Of a DNA stretch of 64,000 nucleotides, positions 47,410-57,455 are shown in pieces (within the stretch, counting starts at the first letter, position 1; each line of letters opens with the position of its first letter). A model generated the notes under the pieces. That model ran no database searches. It was not told where the DNA came from and worked only from the letters and a program-made list of their open reading frames with translations. The stretch is from contig NC_000853.1 of NCBI RefSeq assembly GCF_000008545.1, positions 1,688,465 through 1,752,464 on the forward strand, in the 5' to 3' direction. Both the position numbers and the translations under genes were made by a program. Origin of the DNA: Thermotoga maritima MSB8. Its GTDB lineage: Bacteria; Thermotogota; Thermotogae; Thermotogales; Thermotogaceae.

Positions 47410-47970
47410 ATGGCGTATCACGCGATAATAATAGCCGGCTTTGGTGGTCAGGGAATCATGCTCACAGGACAGATAATTGCCGCAGCTGCTGTTAAAGAAG
47501 GGAAAAACGCCACCTGGCTTCCTTCGTACGGTCCCGAAATGAGAGGAGGAACCGCCAACTGCACCGTGATCGTGGATGAAAAACCAATCACTTCCCCCGT
47601 GGTTGATCATCCCACGGAAGTGATAGTAATGAACTTTCCCTCCATGATGAAATTTGGAGCAAAACTCAGATCCGGTGGTCTGCTCTTGGTCAATTCTTCT
47701 GTTGTTGAACAAATCGTAGAAAGGGACGATATAGAAACGATCGAAATACCAGCGAACGAAATGGCGGAAGAAGCGGGAAGCGTGAAAGCCGCGAACATGG
47801 TGATGCTCGGAGCCTTTCTGGAACTAACAAGAACAGTGAGCTTTGAAGCTGTAGAAGAAGTACTCAGAGAGAAACTTTCAAAAACCAAGGAAGATCTTCT
47901 CAAAATCGATCTGATCGCTATAAAAAAAGGCAGGGAGTTCATCGGTAGTTTGCACCACAAATCCTCTTGA
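47410..47970 (+). CDS. 2-oxoacid:ferredoxin oxidoreductase, gamma subunit
   Basis: 186 aa: IIIAGFGGQGIMLTGQIIA at residues about 6-24, TWLPSYGPEMRGGTANCTVI, DHPTEVIVMN and the final ELTRTVSFEAVEE. This is the coenzyme A-interacting gamma domain. ATG 47410 directly follows the beta stop. Completes the four-subunit complex. Confidence 0.92.
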   Translation: MAYHAIIIAGFGGQGIMLTGQIIAAAAVKEGKNATWLPSYGPEMRGGTANCTVIVDEKPITSPVVDHPTEVIVMNFPSMMKFGAKLRSGGLLLVNSSVVEQIVERDDIETIEIPANEMAEEAGSVKAANMVMLGAFLELTRTVSFEAVEEVLREKLSKTKEDLLKIDLIAIKKGREFIGSLHHKSS

Positions 47971-47995
47971 CAACCCGTGACTTTTCTGAGAAAAT
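47967..47995 (+). promoter_or_regulatory. Promoter of tRNA-Asp
   Basis: Consensus -35 TTGACA (47967-47972), 17-bp spacer and GAAAAT as -10 (47990-47995), ending about 14 bp before the tRNA. The -35 overlaps the gamma-subunit stop codon. Confidence 0.65.
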
Positions 47996-48008
47996 AGTAT
48001 TCGGTTCA

Positions 48009-48086
48009 GGGGACGTGGTGCAGCCTGGTTAGCATGCCGGTCTGTCACACCGGTGGTCGCGGGTTCAAATCCCGTCGTCCCCGCCA
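48009..48086 (+). tRNA. tRNA-Asp (anticodon GTC)
   Basis: Full cloverleaf: acceptor GGGGACG / CGTCCCC, anticodon stem CCGGT / ACCGG with loop CTGTCAC giving anticodon GTC, T arm CGGGTTCAAATCCCG, discriminator G and encoded CCA. A hairpin terminator follows within 15 nt. Confidence 0.97.
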
Positions 48087-48094
48087 GAAAGAAG

Positions 48095-48124
48095 AAAGGG
48101 GCTCAGAGCCCCTTTTTCTTTTTT
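48095..48124. terminator. Shared terminator of tRNA-Asp and uvrB
   Basis: AGGGGCT / AGCCCCT stem with a 3-nt loop, flanked by A-rich sequence on the left and T-rich on the right, so it can act on both strands. The uvrB stop codon lies in the loop, an unusually economical layout. Confidence 0.88.
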
Positions 48125-50097
48125 ATCTCTTCCCTGATTCTGAACAGCTCATCCCTCAAGGCCGCTGCATCTTCGTACCTGAGCTCACTTGCAGCCCGAT
48201 ACATTTCCTCTTCGAGAACGGCCATGTACTCCTCTGGGGAGAGCGTTTTCTTCATCTCAAAGATGTTTTTCACAGTGTCTCCGTACCTCTCAGGCTCTTC
48301 TTTCACCATGAACTGTTCGAATACTTCTATCTCCAGAGGCTTTATCACGGAACGTGGAGTGATACCGTGTTTTCTATTGTACTCGAGCTGAATTCTCCTT
48401 CTTCTGTTCGTTTCTTCGATGGCTCTCTTCATCGCGTTTGTTATCCTGTCGGCGTACATGATGACCTTCCCGTTGACGTTCCTTGCGGTTCTCCCTATAA
48501 TCTGGATGAGCGTTGTTTCAGATCGCAGGAAGCCTTCCACGTCCGCGTCCATGATCGCTACCAGTGACACCTCGGGAAGATCGAGACCCTCCCTCAGAAG
48601 GTTCACACCAACGACCACGTCTACGTCTCCTCGCCTCAGTTTCTTCAGGACCTCAACCCTTTCTATGGCGTCCAGTTCGGAGTGAAGATAGAGCGATCTT
48701 ATTCCAAGTTCCGTCAGATGTTCACTCAAAAGCTCTGCCGTTTTTTTGGTGAGCACCGTAACGAGGGCCCTCTCCCCTCTTTCTTTCACTTTCACGATCT
48801 CGTTCACAAGATCATCCACTTGCCCCGCGGTGGGACGTACCTCCACCTCTGGATCCACGAGTCCTGTGGGTCTAATGATCTGCTCGACGACCTGTTCAGA
48901 GATCGAGAGTTCGAAGTCTCCCGGCGTAGCGGAAACGAAGATGATCTGGCCTGTTTTTTTCAAAAATTCTTCGAAAGTCAGCGGTCTGTTGTCGTAAGCG
49001 GAAGGCAGACGAAAACCGTATTCGACCAGATTTTTCTTTCTGGATCTGTCTCCGTTGTACATGGCCCTGAGTTGAGGAACCGTGATGTGTGACTCGTCTA
49101 TGAAAACGATGAAATCTTTATCGAAATAATCGAGAAGAGTGTACGGAGGCTCTCCCGGCTTTCTTCCATCGAAGTGCCTGGAGTAGTTCTCTATTCCAGG
49201 ACAGTATCCCATGGTCTCCAGCAGCTCTATGTCGTTCAGAGTTCTCTGCTTCAAGCGTTCGTACTCGAGGATCTTTCCCTGTTTTTTGAGCTCTGAGAGT
49301 CTTTCGTTAAGCTCCTCCCTTATTGATTCGACGGCTCTTTTGAGTTTCTCCTCCGTTGTGATAAATTCAACGGCGGGATAGATGATGATCTTGTCAAGGT
49401 GCTCCAGTGTGGTGCGATTGAATCTGTCTATCAACGTTATCGAGTCCACTTCGTCTCCGAAGAATTCGATCCTGATCCCTTCATCCTGATACGTCGGGTA
49501 GATCTCCACCGTGTCTCCCTTCAGCCTGAAACATCCAGAAAGAGACACATCCTCCGTTCTCTGATAGCCTATCCTTGCCAGTCTTTCCGCGAGTTCCAGA
49601 ACGTCTATTCTATCTCCAACAGCGAGATTTATGTTCATCCTATCGAAATCGTTCGGGTCTCCCGTGGCGTAAATACACGAAACACTCGCAACTACCACCA
49701 CATCGCGACGAGTTCTCACAGATTTCAACGTGGACATTCTCATTCGCACGATCACATCGTTGATGTCAGCGTTCTTCTCTATGTAAAGATCCTTCGTTGG
49801 AATATAGGCCTCCGGTTGATAGTAATCGTAGTAACTTATGAAGAACTCCACTCGATTTTCCGGGAAGAACGTTTTGAACTCCTGATAAAGCTGGGCGGCA
49901 AGCGTCTTGTTCGGTGAGATCACAAGGGCGGGTCTGTTCACACGCGCTATCACGTTGGCCATGGTGAAAGTCTTTCCGCTCCCCGTAACACCGAGGAGCG
50001 TTTGAAATCTCATTCCCCTGTTCAAACCTTCTACAAGTTTTTCTATGGCCTGTGGCTGGTCACCCGTTGGCTCAAATTCACTCACCAGCTTGAACAC
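48103..50097 (-). CDS. uvrB: Excinuclease ABC subunit B
   Basis: 664 aa, damage-verification helicase of nucleotide excision repair. Walker [10 protein letters not shown], the beta-hairpin region [24 protein letters not shown], motif [13 protein letters not shown], and a C-terminal UVR domain ([18 protein letters not shown]) that contacts UvrC. GTG 50097 has AGGAGG about 9 nt upstream. Residues 497-581 are duplicated at 41274-41526. Confidence 0.96.
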   Translation of the reverse strand: MFKLVSEFEPTGDQPQAIEKLVEGLNRGMRFQTLLGVTGSGKTFTMANVIARVNRPALVISPNKTLAAQLYQEFKTFFPENRVEFFISYYDYYQPEAYIPTKDLYIEKNADINDVIVRMRMSTLKSVRTRRDVVVVASVSCIYATGDPNDFDRMNINLAVGDRIDVLELAERLARIGYQRTEDVSLSGCFRLKGDTVEIYPTYQDEGIRIEFFGDEVDSITLIDRFNRTTLEHLDKIIIYPAVEFITTEEKLKRAVESIREELNERLSELKKQGKILEYERLKQRTLNDIELLETMGYCPGIENYSRHFDGRKPGEPPYTLLDYFDKDFIVFIDESHITVPQLRAMYNGDRSRKKNLVEYGFRLPSAYDNRPLTFEEFLKKTGQIIFVSATPGDFELSISEQVVEQIIRPTGLVDPEVEVRPTAGQVDDLVNEIVKVKERGERALVTVLTKKTAELLSEHLTELGIRSLYLHSELDAIERVEVLKKLRRGDVDVVVGVNLLREGLDLPEVSLVAIMDADVEGFLRSETTLIQIIGRTARNVNGKVIMYADRITNAMKRAIEETNRRRRIQLEYNRKHGITPRSVIKPLEIEVFEQFMVKEEPERYGDTVKNIFEMKKTLSPEEYMAVLEEEMYRAASELRYEDAAALRDELFRIREEIKKKKGL

Positions 50098-50213
50098 AAT
50101 TTTTTCCTCCTGGAAAACTTTTTAACATATCTATAATGGTAGAATCTCAAAGGACAGATACAACTATCTCTTGATCAATATTATGACCCAGTTGTGGGAG
50201 GTGAGGTTTAACG
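50098..50213. promoter_or_regulatory. Divergent uvrB / tkt promoter region
   Basis: 116 bp with TATAAT at 50132-50137 reading right for tkt and TATAGAT reading left for uvrB, overlapping each other; -35 elements are weak. Good ribosome-binding sites flank both ends (AGGAGG minus; GGGAGGTGAGG plus). No obvious LexA-like palindrome was found. Confidence 0.45.
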
Positions 50214-52121
50214 ATGGAAAGGTTTCCCTATGAAAAACTTCCAGAAAGCGAACTCAAAGAGTTGAAAGAACTCGGAAGGCTCTGCCGTGGCGACATACTG
50301 AAAATGACCTACATAGCTAACTCAGGCCATCCTGGAGGATCCATGTCTTCGATCGATCTTTATCTTACCGTCTTCAAGTACGCAAAACTCAGACCCGTCG
50401 ATGATCCTGCAAGAGACAGAATCGTGATCAGCCATGGACACACTTCTCCGGGTGTCTACGCAGCTATGGCTCGTTTGGGGTTTGTCGATCTCGATGAAGT
50501 CCTCGCAGGATTCAGACACCCCGCTTCCGTTTTTGAAGGACACGTGACCCGAGGTGTTGGGATCATCGACTGGACAACCGGAAACCTCGGTCAGGGTCTT
50601 TCAGCCGGACTCGGTTTTGCCCTCGCATCCAGGTTCACAGGAAAAGATTACCACGTCTTTGTTCTCATGAGTGACGCAGAACAGGCAAAAGGACAGGTGG
50701 CGGAGGCAAGAAGAGTGGCGAAAAAGTACGGTGTCACGAATCTCACAGTGATCATCGACTACAACGACGCCCAGATCAGTGGCCGTGCCAGAGACGTCAT
50801 GCCCGTGAACATAAAGGAAAACTACTTAGCGGACGGCTGGAGGGTCATCGAGATCGATGGGCACGACTACGAACAGATCTATCTCGCACTGAAAGAAGCG
50901 GTAGAAGACGAACTGAATCCCGTTGCCATAATCGCCAAAACGGTCATGGGAAAAGGCGTATCTTTCATGGAAAACGAGGTGAAATACCACGGAAAGCCTT
51001 TGAACAGAGAAGAACTCGAAAAAGCCCTCGCGGAACTCGGAATTGAAAACGATGTTGATGTGTACATCGAAAAAAGAAAACAACTTCCAGTGGAAAAACA
51101 CAAGAAAGTCTACAAAACTTACCCGATCAAGATCGACACGGGAGAGCCCATCACCTACACCTCACCCACTGACAACAGAAGCGCATTCGGAAAAGCTATT
51201 CTGGATCTGGTGAAGAAGAACGTAAACAATCCAGAAACCACACCCATCGTCGCTGTGGACTGCGACCTGAAGGGATCGGTCAAACTCGACCTGCTCGACA
51301 AAGAGTTCCCTGAGAGACTCCTGGAAGTGGGCGTTCAGGAACACAACGCTGCCGCTATGGCGGGGGCACTCTCCGCAGAGGGTGTGATCACGTTCTTCGC
51401 TGATTTTGGTGTTTTTGGAATTTCTGAAACCTACAACCAGCACAGGCTGAACGCCATCAATGGAACGAACCTCAAAGTCGTTGTCACACACTGCGGACTC
51501 AACGTGGGAGAGGACGGAAAAACTCATCACGGACTCGACTACGTTTCCGGGCCGATGAACTGGTACGGTTTCAAAGTGATCGTCCCTGGTGATCCCAACC
51601 AGACGGATAGAGTTGTCAGATACGCCGCGAAGGAATACGGGAACTTCGTAATCGCCATGGGAAGATCTAAGCTTCCCATCATCCTCGATGAAAACGGGAA
51701 ACCTTTCTTCGGAGAGGGTTACACCTTCGAATATGGGAAGATCGATGTCGTTAGAAAAGGTGACGACGCGGTGATCATAACTTACGGTTCTACACTCTGT
51801 GAAGCCGTAAATGCCGCAGACGAACTCAAGAAAGAAGGAGTAAACGTAGCCGTTCTGAATGTCTCCTGTCCGGTGGATCTCGATATAGAGACCTTGAAGA
51901 TGGTCGATGGAAAACCCGTTCTCGTTGTGGAGGATCACAACGTTTTCACAGGACTTGGAAGCTTCCTTGGAACCACCCTTCTTGAAAACGGCATCATCCC
52001 GAAGAAATACGTGAGAGTAGGTGTTCCAGAATTCGCCGTGTCCGGCAGTTACACGATGCTCTACAAACTCTACGGCCTGGATAAAGATGGAATAATTTCC
52101 AGACTCAGAGAGATGCTCTAA
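50214..52121 (+). CDS. tkt: Transketolase
   Basis: 635 aa, full-length single-chain transketolase of the pentose phosphate pathway: NSGHPGGSMSSID, HGHTSPG, TGNLGQGLS, EVGVQEHNAAAMAGALSAEG, HCGLNVGEDGKTHHGLD and YGSTLCEAV. At the thiamine-diphosphate motif the usual GDG reads SDA (LMSDAEQAKGQ), while Asp and a later Asn (DYNDAQISG) are kept. Works with Rpe (6.3 kb). Own promoter region; hairpin after the gene. Confidence 0.9.
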   Translation: MERFPYEKLPESELKELKELGRLCRGDILKMTYIANSGHPGGSMSSIDLYLTVFKYAKLRPVDDPARDRIVISHGHTSPGVYAAMARLGFVDLDEVLAGFRHPASVFEGHVTRGVGIIDWTTGNLGQGLSAGLGFALASRFTGKDYHVFVLMSDAEQAKGQVAEARRVAKKYGVTNLTVIIDYNDAQISGRARDVMPVNIKENYLADGWRVIEIDGHDYEQIYLALKEAVEDELNPVAIIAKTVMGKGVSFMENEVKYHGKPLNREELEKALAELGIENDVDVYIEKRKQLPVEKHKKVYKTYPIKIDTGEPITYTSPTDNRSAFGKAILDLVKKNVNNPETTPIVAVDCDLKGSVKLDLLDKEFPERLLEVGVQEHNAAAMAGALSAEGVITFFADFGVFGISETYNQHRLNAINGTNLKVVVTHCGLNVGEDGKTHHGLDYVSGPMNWYGFKVIVPGDPNQTDRVVRYAAKEYGNFVIAMGRSKLPIILDENGKPFFGEGYTFEYGKIDVVRKGDDAVIITYGSTLCEAVNAADELKKEGVNVAVLNVSCPVDLDIETLKMVDGKPVLVVEDHNVFTGLGSFLGTTLLENGIIPKKYVRVGVPEFAVSGSYTMLYKLYGLDKDGIISRLREML

Positions 52122-52141
52122 AAAATCGTTCATGATAAAAT

Positions 52142-52175
52142 TCTACGAGGGGAGGAAATCCCCTCGTAGATTTTG
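52142..52175 (+). terminator. Hairpin between tkt and efp
   Basis: 12-bp perfect stem (TCTACGAGGGGA / TCCCCTCGTAGA) with loop GGAAA, followed by a moderately T-rich tail. Probably terminates tkt. A TAAAAT hexamer just upstream could instead place this hairpin in the efp leader. Confidence 0.75.
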
Positions 52176-52193
52176 TTGTGAGGAGGTGCTCAG

Positions 52194-52751
52194 ATGATCG
52201 AAGTAGGTGATCTGAAGAAGGGTATGTTCATCATCTACGATGGAGAAATATACAGAGTCCTCGAGGCGAGCAAACACTTCATGGGAAGAGGAAGCGGACT
52301 CATCAGAACAAAACTCAAGAATGTAAAAACAGGATTCGTCAGGGAAGTGAATTTCCCAAGCGGTGAAAAGGTACAGGAAGCAGAGCTCTCTTTTAGAAAA
52401 GCCCAGTATCTTTACAGAGACGGAGATCACTATTATTTCATGACTCTCGATGACTACGAGCAGTATGCTCTCAGTGAAGAGGAAATAGGTGATGCAAAAT
52501 ACTACCTGGTCGAAAATATGGAAGTGGATCTTGTGTTTCACGAAGGAACACCTATAGGAATCGAGCTTCCAACCACTGTCGAACTGACAGTGGTAGAGAC
52601 AGAACCATCCTTTAAAGGCGACACCGTTTCCGGGGGAGGAAAACCAGCGGTCCTTGAAACTGGGCTGAAGATCACTGTGCCATACTTTATCGAAGTTGGT
52701 GATAAAATAAAAGTTGATACGAGAACAGGGGAGTACGTTGGAAGAGCATAA
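52194..52751 (+). CDS. efp: Translation elongation factor P
   Basis: 185 aa, three beta-barrel tRNA-shaped factor that rescues ribosomes stalled at polyproline. [22 protein letters not shown] start, [17 protein letters not shown] and a C-terminal [17 protein letters not shown] signature. The tip residue that is often a modified Lys34 is Arg32 here (FMGRGSG). AGGAGGTG upstream. First gene of efp-asp23-nusB-fhs-folD-xseAB-dxs, a nearly gap-free plus-strand run. Confidence 0.95.
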   Translation: MIEVGDLKKGMFIIYDGEIYRVLEASKHFMGRGSGLIRTKLKNVKTGFVREVNFPSGEKVQEAELSFRKAQYLYRDGDHYYFMTLDDYEQYALSEEEIGDAKYYLVENMEVDLVFHEGTPIGIELPTTVELTVVETEPSFKGDTVSGGGKPAVLETGLKITVPYFIEVGDKIKVDTRTGEYVGRA

Positions 52752-52765
52752 AAGGGGGGATCTTT

Positions 52766-53131
52766 ATGGCGGAAGAATACAAGAACATCGAAATATCCGA
52801 CGGAGTGATAAAAGAAATCGCAATCAGAAGCATCGAAGAGTTTTTGGGAGATGTGAGCTCAAAGGTTATCAAGAAGATCAGAAAGAGCCTCGATGTTACC
52901 AGAAACCCCGATGACAGCCTTGTGATCGAGTTCAAAATCGATGTGCCCTACGGCGAACCGATTCCGGAATACGTTTCCAAACTCACTGAAAAAGTCAAAC
53001 ACGACGTCGAAATGATGACATCCATGAAAGTGGAATCCATCAACGTCACGGTGGAGAACGTTTTTGAGAAAGAAGAGGAGCTGGAAGAAGAACCAGAAGA
53101 AATCAAGGAGGATGAAGAAAAGAAAGAATAA
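52766..53131 (+). CDS. Asp23/Gls24-family protein
   Basis: 121 aa: an alpha/beta Asp23 domain (EISDGVIKEIAIRSIEEFLG, then PYGEPIPEYVSKLTEKVKHDVE) and a very acidic C-terminal tail. Family members are linked with the envelope and alkaline or stress response in Firmicutes; molecular role unclear. AAGGGGGG precedes the ATG. A second Asp23 protein lies at 59.2 kb. Confidence 0.88.
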   Translation: MAEEYKNIEISDGVIKEIAIRSIEEFLGDVSSKVIKKIRKSLDVTRNPDDSLVIEFKIDVPYGEPIPEYVSKLTEKVKHDVEMMTSMKVESINVTVENVFEKEEELEEEPEEIKEDEEKKE

Positions 53132-53152
53132 ATCTGGAAAGGAGATCCAGAC

Positions 53153-53581
53153 ATGAAAACACCGAGGCGAAGAATGAGGCTTGCTGTCTTCAAAGCCCTG
53201 TTTCAGCATGAATTCAGAAGAGACGAAGATCTTGAACAAATTCTCGAGGAAATTCTGGACGAAACCTACGATAAAAAGGCAAAGGAAGACGCCCGGCGCT
53301 ACATAAGAGGTATAAAAGAGAACCTTTCCATGATAGACGATCTCATTTCCCGATACCTAGAAAAGTGGTCTCTGAACCGATTATCCGTTGTGGACAGAAA
53401 CGTTCTGAGACTCGCCACTTATGAACTTCTCTTCGAAAAGGACATCCCCATAGAAGTGACCATCGATGAAGCCATAGAAATAGCCAAGAGATACGGCACG
53501 GAAAACAGTGGAAAATTCGTCAACGGAATACTGGACAGAATCGCCAAAGAACACGCTCCAAAAGAAAAATTCGAACTTTGA
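53153..53581 (+). CDS. nusB: Transcription antitermination protein NusB
   Basis: 142 aa, all helical RNA-binding factor that with NusE binds boxA of rRNA leaders. [18 protein letters not shown] start, [21 protein letters not shown] and the closing [12 protein letters not shown]. efp-asp23-nusB matches the gene order in many Firmicutes. Confidence 0.95.
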   Translation: MKTPRRRMRLAVFKALFQHEFRRDEDLEQILEEILDETYDKKAKEDARRYIRGIKENLSMIDDLISRYLEKWSLNRLSVVDRNVLRLATYELLFEKDIPIEVTIDEAIEIAKRYGTENSGKFVNGILDRIAKEHAPKEKFEL

Positions 53582-53592
53582 AGGTGATAATT

Positions 53593-55221
53593 TTGAAACC
53601 GATCAAAGAGATCGCCGATCAGTTGGAATTGAAAGATGACATTCTCTATCCTTACGGCCACTACATAGCGAAGATCGACCACAGATTCTTGAAAAGCCTT
53701 GAAAATCATGAAGATGGGAAACTGATCCTCGTAACGGCAGTTACCCCCACCCCTGCAGGTGAAGGAAAAACTACCACCAGCATAGGACTTTCCATGTCTC
53801 TGAACAGAATCGGTAAGAAATCGATAGTTACTCTGAGAGAGCCTTCCCTCGGCCCCACCCTTGGATTGAAAGGCGGTGCAACAGGAGGTGGCAGGTCGAG
53901 GGTTCTTCCTTCTGATGAGATAAACCTTCATTTCACCGGAGATATGCACGCCGTGGCCTCCGCCCACAATCTGCTGGCGGCCGTTCTGGACTCGCACATA
54001 AAACACGGCAACGAGCTCAAAATAGACATAACAAGAGTATTCTGGAAGCGAACCATGGACATGAACGACCGTGCTTTGAGAAGCATAGTGATCGGTCTTG
54101 GAGGCTCAGCGAACGGATTTCCAAGAGAGGACAGTTTCATCATCACGGCCGCTTCCGAAGTGATGGCCATTCTTGCTCTGTCCGAGAACATGAAGGACCT
54201 GAAAGAAAGACTTGGGAAAATAATCGTGGCGCTCGACGCTGACAGAAAAATCGTCAGGATCTCTGATCTTGGAATCCAGGGTGCCATGGCCGTTCTTTTG
54301 AAAGATGCCATAAATCCCAACCTCGTTCAGACAACCGAAGGAACTCCAGCGCTCATACATTGCGGACCTTTCGCCAACATCGCGCACGGCACCAATTCCA
54401 TCATAGCGACGAAGATGGCCATGAAGCTCTCCGAATACACGGTCACGGAGGCGGGTTTTGGAGCAGACCTCGGTGCTGAGAAATTCATCGACTTTGTTTC
54501 CCGTGTTGGTGGTTTTTATCCGAACGCAGCCGTTCTGGTGGCCACAGTGCGAGCTTTGAAGTACCATGGTGGTGCAAACCTCAAAAACATCCACGAGGAA
54601 AACCTGGAAGCCCTCAAAGAAGGATTCAAAAATCTCAGGGTACACGTGGAAAACCTGAGGAAATTCAATCTGCCCGTCGTGGTAGCGCTGAACAGATTCA
54701 GCACGGACACAGAAAAGGAAATAGCCTACGTGGTGAAAGAGTGCGAAAAACTCGGTGTGAGGGTAGCAGTCAGTGAGGTTTTTAAAAAGGGCAGCGAAGG
54801 CGGTGTCGAACTCGCAAAAGCCGTAGCAGAAGCTGCGAAGGACGTAGAACCGGCTTACCTCTACGAGATGAACGATCCTGTGGAAAAGAAGATAGAGATT
54901 CTCGCAAAAGAAATCTACAGAGCGGGAAGAGTGGAGTTTTCCGATACTGCAAAAAATGCCCTCAAATTCATTAAAAAACACGGTTTTGATGAGCTTCCCG
55001 TGATCGTTGCCAAAACTCCAAAGTCCATTTCCCACGATCCGTCTCTCAGAGGTGCACCTGAAGGATACACGTTCGTTGTCAGCGACCTCTTCGTTTCCGC
55101 CGGGGCAGGCTTTGTTGTTGCGCTTTCAGGAGACATAAATCTGATGCCTGGTCTTCCAAAAAAACCAAATGCTTTGAACATGGACGTAGACGACAGCGGT
55201 AACATAGTAGGTGTTTCGTGA
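53593..55221 (+). CDS. fhs: Formate-tetrahydrofolate ligase
   Basis: ATP-dependent formation of 10-formyl-THF from formate. 542 aa: P-loop [16 protein letters not shown] near residue 54, [29 protein letters not shown] and a C-terminal [14 protein letters not shown] 53593 with AAGGTGATAA just upstream yields the expected N-terminus ([11 protein letters not shown]); a TTG at 53578 would extend it by 5 residues and overlaps nusB. Works with FolD, encoded next. Confidence 0.94.
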   Translation: MKPIKEIADQLELKDDILYPYGHYIAKIDHRFLKSLENHEDGKLILVTAVTPTPAGEGKTTTSIGLSMSLNRIGKKSIVTLREPSLGPTLGLKGGATGGGRSRVLPSDEINLHFTGDMHAVASAHNLLAAVLDSHIKHGNELKIDITRVFWKRTMDMNDRALRSIVIGLGGSANGFPREDSFIITAASEVMAILALSENMKDLKERLGKIIVALDADRKIVRISDLGIQGAMAVLLKDAINPNLVQTTEGTPALIHCGPFANIAHGTNSIIATKMAMKLSEYTVTEAGFGADLGAEKFIDFVSRVGGFYPNAAVLVATVRALKYHGGANLKNIHEENLEALKEGFKNLRVHVENLRKFNLPVVVALNRFSTDTEKEIAYVVKECEKLGVRVAVSEVFKKGSEGGVELAKAVAEAAKDVEPAYLYEMNDPVEKKIEILAKEIYRAGRVEFSDTAKNALKFIKKHGFDELPVIVAKTPKSISHDPSLRGAPEGYTFVVSDLFVSAGAGFVVALSGDINLMPGLPKKPNALNMDVDDSGNIVGVS

Positions 55222-55234
55222 AGGAGGTCACACC

Positions 55235-56050
55235 GTGTGGATCGACTGTAAGACAATAGCTCGAAGTATCGAGGAAAGAACGAAAGAGAGAGTAGAAAAG
55301 CTCGGTTTCACTCCTAAACTGGTCAGCGTTGCGTGTACAGATGATCCATCGGCCCTTTCTTATCTGAAATCTCAGAGAAAAAAAGCTGAGAAACTCGGAA
55401 TAGCCTTTGAAATAATGAACGTTTCTCCAGAGGAGATAGTTTCCACGCTGAAGAAACTCGGATCGGATGAAAGTGTAAACGGAGTTTTCGTTGCAAGGCC
55501 TTTTCCTCTGGGGCTCGACGAGAAAGAAATCCTTTCCTCAGTTCCCGTTGAAAAAGACGTCGAAGGTGTGAATCCTGCGAACCTCGGACTTCTTCTTTAC
55601 GACGAAGAGATCTTTCCTCCATGCACGGCTGAAGCCGCTGTGAGAATACTCGAAAGAGAGACAAACCTCTCTGGAAAAAGAGTCACCGTTGTTGGAAGAA
55701 GTGTCACCGTGGGAAAGCCGCTCGCTCTGATGCTCTTGAAGAAAGGAAGGGACGCGACCGTCACGGTTTGTCACTCCAGAACGGTGAACCTCGAAGAGAT
55801 AACAAAAAACAGCGACATCGTGGTGGTAGCCGTCGGTAGAGCACACTTTTTGAAGAAGAACATGGTAAAAGAAGGAGCGATCGTGATAGACGTGGGGATA
55901 AATTACGTAGACGGAAAACTCCAGGGAGATGTCGATCCATCGGTTGAAGAAATCGCCAGAGTGACTCCCGTTCCAGGGGGTGTGGGACAGGTAACGACCG
56001 CACTCCTGTTCGAACACGTTGTTAGAGCGGCGGAGAGACAAAGGAAATGA
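55235..56050 (+). CDS. folD: Bifunctional methylene-THF dehydrogenase / methenyl-THF cyclohydrolase
   Basis: 271 aa. SYLKSQRKKAEKLGI contains the catalytic Tyr/Lys pair; NGVFVARPFPLG, DVEGVNPANLG, PPCTAEAA, VVGRSVTVGKPLALML and PVPGGVGQVTTALL follow. It completes the formate to methylene-THF route with fhs and so feeds panB and purine synthesis. GTG 55235 with AAGGAGGT 7 nt upstream is chosen. Confidence 0.95.
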   Translation: MWIDCKTIARSIEERTKERVEKLGFTPKLVSVACTDDPSALSYLKSQRKKAEKLGIAFEIMNVSPEEIVSTLKKLGSDESVNGVFVARPFPLGLDEKEILSSVPVEKDVEGVNPANLGLLLYDEEIFPPCTAEAAVRILERETNLSGKRVTVVGRSVTVGKPLALMLLKKGRDATVTVCHSRTVNLEEITKNSDIVVVAVGRAHFLKKNMVKEGAIVIDVGINYVDGKLQGDVDPSVEEIARVTPVPGGVGQVTTALLFEHVVRAAERQRK

Positions 56051-57231
56051 AGGATTACACCTATTCCGTTACAGAGATAAACGAGTACATAAAAGACCTG
56101 ATAGAAGGAGATCCTTACCTCACCAACGTGAGTGTTTACGGTGAGATCTCTGGTGTTCGCCCCAGGAAGGGGCATATTTTTTTCTCCTTAGTTGAGGAAA
56201 ACGCTAGGCTGGAGTGTGTGATATTCGGCGGAGACAACATGGGAATTCGCCTTCAGGAGGGCAGAATGGCCCTTGTTGAGGGAAGTGTCAGCGTTTACAT
56301 TCCTCATGGAACCTACAGATTCATCTGCTCGAACGTTCGATATCTGGATCAAGCTGGCATGTATCAGATAAAGTTCGAAACCACCCTGAAGAAGCTCCTT
56401 GAGGAAGGTCTCCTCTCCAGACCAAAGAAAACCGTTCCCAGATTTCCCAGAAAAATCGGCATCATCACCTCTCGAGACTCCGCCGCCCTGCAGGATGTGA
56501 TAAGAACTGCCAGAGAAAGAAAGGCCCCAATCGAAATCTATGTCTTCCACACCTCCGTTCAAGGTGACTCTGCAAGAGAAGAGCTCATAAAAGCTTTGCG
56601 AAAAGCGAACGAATACGATCTCGATCTTGTTATGATTGTGAGAGGCGGTGGTTCCAAGGAGGACCTCTGGGTCTTCAACGAAGAAGACGTGATCCGTGAG
56701 ATCCTCAGGCTTCGACATCCTGTTGTAACGGGGATAGGACACGAGATAGACCGTGTGATAGCGGATTTCGTGGCAGATGTATCGATGCACACCCCAACGG
56801 GTGCCGCCGAGTATGTGATACCAGACGCGAGTGAAATACACGAAGACCTTGATTCATTCTTCGAAAAGTTGATAACTTCCCTGTCAAACAGATTCGATAT
56901 GGAAGAGAGAAGATTGGAAACTCTTTATTTTCGCCTCAGAATGATCGGCCGGAGAAAACTCGAGCTAAACGAATTTAAAATAGAAAGGGTCAAAGAATTG
57001 GCCGCAAAGTTGAGAAAGAAACTCATGGATTATTTTGAACACAATCAAAAGAAACTCGACAGTCTCGGCAGAATGCTCGAAAGTTTGAACCCGTTGAGAC
57101 CTCTCGAAAGAGGGTTCGTCCTGGTGAAAAAAGATGAAAAGATCGTCAAAGAATCTACCGATCTGAAACGAGGAGATGTAGTGTCACTCGTTTTCAAGGA
57201 TGGAACGAAGAAAGCGCAGGTGATAGGGTGA
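56047..57231 (+). CDS. xseA: Exodeoxyribonuclease VII large subunit
   Basis: 394 aa: N-terminal OB-fold (SVYGEISGVRPRKGHIFFSL), catalytic domain (GIITSRDSAALQDV, VRGGGSKEDLWVFNEE, GIGHEIDRVIADFVAD, THTPTGAAE-like HTPTGAAEY) and a long C-terminal coiled coil. Degrades single-stranded DNA together with XseB. Overlaps folD and xseB by 4 nt each. Confidence 0.95.
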   Translation: MKDYTYSVTEINEYIKDLIEGDPYLTNVSVYGEISGVRPRKGHIFFSLVEENARLECVIFGGDNMGIRLQEGRMALVEGSVSVYIPHGTYRFICSNVRYLDQAGMYQIKFETTLKKLLEEGLLSRPKKTVPRFPRKIGIITSRDSAALQDVIRTARERKAPIEIYVFHTSVQGDSAREELIKALRKANEYDLDLVMIVRGGGSKEDLWVFNEEDVIREILRLRHPVVTGIGHEIDRVIADFVADVSMHTPTGAAEYVIPDASEIHEDLDSFFEKLITSLSNRFDMEERRLETLYFRLRMIGRRKLELNEFKIERVKELAAKLRKKLMDYFEHNQKKLDSLGRMLESLNPLRPLERGFVLVKKDEKIVKESTDLKRGDVVSLVFKDGTKKAQVIG

Positions 57232-57455
57232 ATTTCGAGGAGATGATGAAAGAACTGGAGGAAATCGTAAACAGACTGGAAAACGAAGATCTTCCTCTCG
57301 AAGAATCCATCAAACTCTTCGAACGCGGAGTGGAACTTTACAGAAAGTGCAAAGAGATCCTTCAGCAAAACAGACTGAAGATCATAGACGTGATGAAAGA
57401 GCTGGAAGGTGAGATAGATGCTTCTGGACGAGATCAAGAGAATGAGCTACGATGA
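57228..57455 (+). CDS. xseB: Exodeoxyribonuclease VII small subunit
   Basis: 75 aa, helical hairpin: MMKELEEIVNRLENEDLPLE, then ESIKLFERGVELYRKCKEIL, the standard XseB pattern. GTG start overlapping xseA by 4 nt; the 3' end overlaps dxs by 38 nt. Confidence 0.93.
   Translation: MNFEEMMKELEEIVNRLENEDLPLEESIKLFERGVELYRKCKEILQQNRLKIIDVMKELEGEIDASGRDQENELR

Noticed and set aside
48034-48567. Open frame across tRNA-Asp and antisense to uvrB
   Set aside because: It begins inside the tRNA and its first residues are the translated tRNA arms; the rest is antisense to uvrB.
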